From the NCBI GenBank assembly GCA_023701135.1, contig JAMPXP010000035.1, positions 1 to 32,607 on the forward strand: DNA of 32,607 bases, given 5' to 3'. Origin of the DNA: Desulfobacula sp. Its GTDB lineage: Bacteria; Desulfobacterota; Desulfobacteria; Desulfobacterales; Desulfobacteraceae. Position numbers and translations under genes: made by a program. Positions 32,471 through 32,607 of this stretch are shown piece by piece. The notes beneath the pieces are model-generated. The model was given only the letters and a program-made list of their open reading frames with translations, searched no databases and was not told the DNA's origin. Each line of letters begins with the position of its first letter. Position 1 is the stretch's first letter.

Positions 32471-32607
32471 AGTGCTGTCCGGTTAGGTTTTTGCACATAA
32501 AAACCCATTAAATTTATTAAAAATTTTTCATTTTTCTATTGACAAATGTGCGCAAAAATTTTTGCGCGCCTTGAAAATTTTATTTCAAGGAGGTCAATAT
32601 GGCGCAC
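32471..32607 (+). mobile_element. Left end of a probable IS4-type insertion sequence (incomplete)
   Basis: The sequence AGTGCTGTCCGGTTAGG at 32471-32487 resembles terminal sequences of IS4-type elements as I remember them. A promoter-like TTGACA (32539-32544), the perfect 18-base palindrome GCGCAAAAATTTTTGCGC (32550-32567) and a strong ribosome site AAGGAGGT (32587-32594) lead to an ATG at 32599. The first residues are Met-Ala-His, as in the DUF4372-containing IS4-type transposases. The window ends three codons in, so the call is an inference from the end sequence and start only. Confidence 0.45.
32599..32607 (+). CDS. Start of a gene cut by the window edge (possible IS4 transposase)
   Basis: Only ATG GCG CAC is visible, preceded by AAGGAGGT four bases upstream, so this is a real translation start. 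The Met-Ala-His start and its place just inside a likely IS end suggest a transposase of the IS4 family. Nothing more can be seen. Confidence 0.5.

Noticed and set aside
1-32607. CRISPR arrays, toxin-antitoxin pairs or defence genes
   Set aside because: No regularly spaced repeats and no recognisable defence or toxin families were seen on either strand. The STAND protein ends in a DNA-binding BTAD region, so I read it as a regulator and not a defence NTPase.

Overview
The window looks like chromosome from an anaerobic, sulfate-reducer-type deltaproteobacterium (Desulfobacterales-like). The evidence is a Tat-exported, selenocysteine-containing periplasmic formate dehydrogenase of the two-subunit Desulfovibrio type with its maturation factor FdhE, several multi-PAS and metabolite-sensing histidine kinases, a two-CW-type cysteine motif, a PEP-CTERM protein, and moderately G+C-rich genes with strong 'shadow' ORFs. 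Species assignment is inference; there is no rRNA gene or other decisive marker here.

Layout. (1) 1-360 is a non-coding leader with a long inverted repeat and a probable promoter. (2) 367-7100 (+) is a tightly packed six-gene operon: a periplasmic-binding lipoprotein, a membrane histidine kinase with a Cys-rich linker, a receiver-STAS response regulator, a TlpA-like thioredoxin, a GAF/transmembrane/rhodanese protein whose rhodanese lacks its catalytic Cys, and a MauE/DoxX-like membrane protein. (3) 7113-11838 (-) is a tripartite efflux operon: outer-membrane factor, MacA-like adaptor, MacB-like ATPase, MacB-like permease. (4) 12058-12711 (-) is an A+T-richer PEP-CTERM protein. (5) 13158-19090 (+) is the formate dehydrogenase region: fdhA (read through an in-frame UGA), fdhB, fdhE, a second TlpA-like thioredoxin and a secreted peroxiredoxin. 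(6) 19080-23867 (-) holds a receiver-STAS paralogue of the first one, a large STAND/TPR/BTAD regulator and a small membrane-anchored Ig-like protein. (7) 24176-27475 (+) holds an unrecognised exported TPR-like protein, a Crp/Fnr regulator and a flavodoxin. (8) 27653-30415 (+) is a hybrid four-PAS histidine kinase; 30469-31233 (-) is a TauE/SafE-type permease. (9) From about 31466 rightwards lies the edge of a mobile island: a tRNA 3' fragment, arm-like repeats, the first 50 codons of a tyrosine integrase truncated by an IS630-type transposase tail, low-G+C sequence, and the left end of a probable IS4-type element running off the window.

How it may work together. The recurring theme is periplasmic redox and signalling. 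The same two gene types, a receiver-STAS protein with a degenerate STAS phosphosite and a TlpA-like protein of one recognisable subfamily, occur on both sides of the efflux and formate dehydrogenase genes. I infer duplicated modules in which a sensor kinase and a receiver-STAS output are tied to extracytoplasmic thiol chemistry (TlpA, peroxiredoxin, MauE/DoxX, rhodanese-like domain). No single obviously new defence or mobile system is present; the most original features are these modules, the structured fdhA leader and the layered island boundary.
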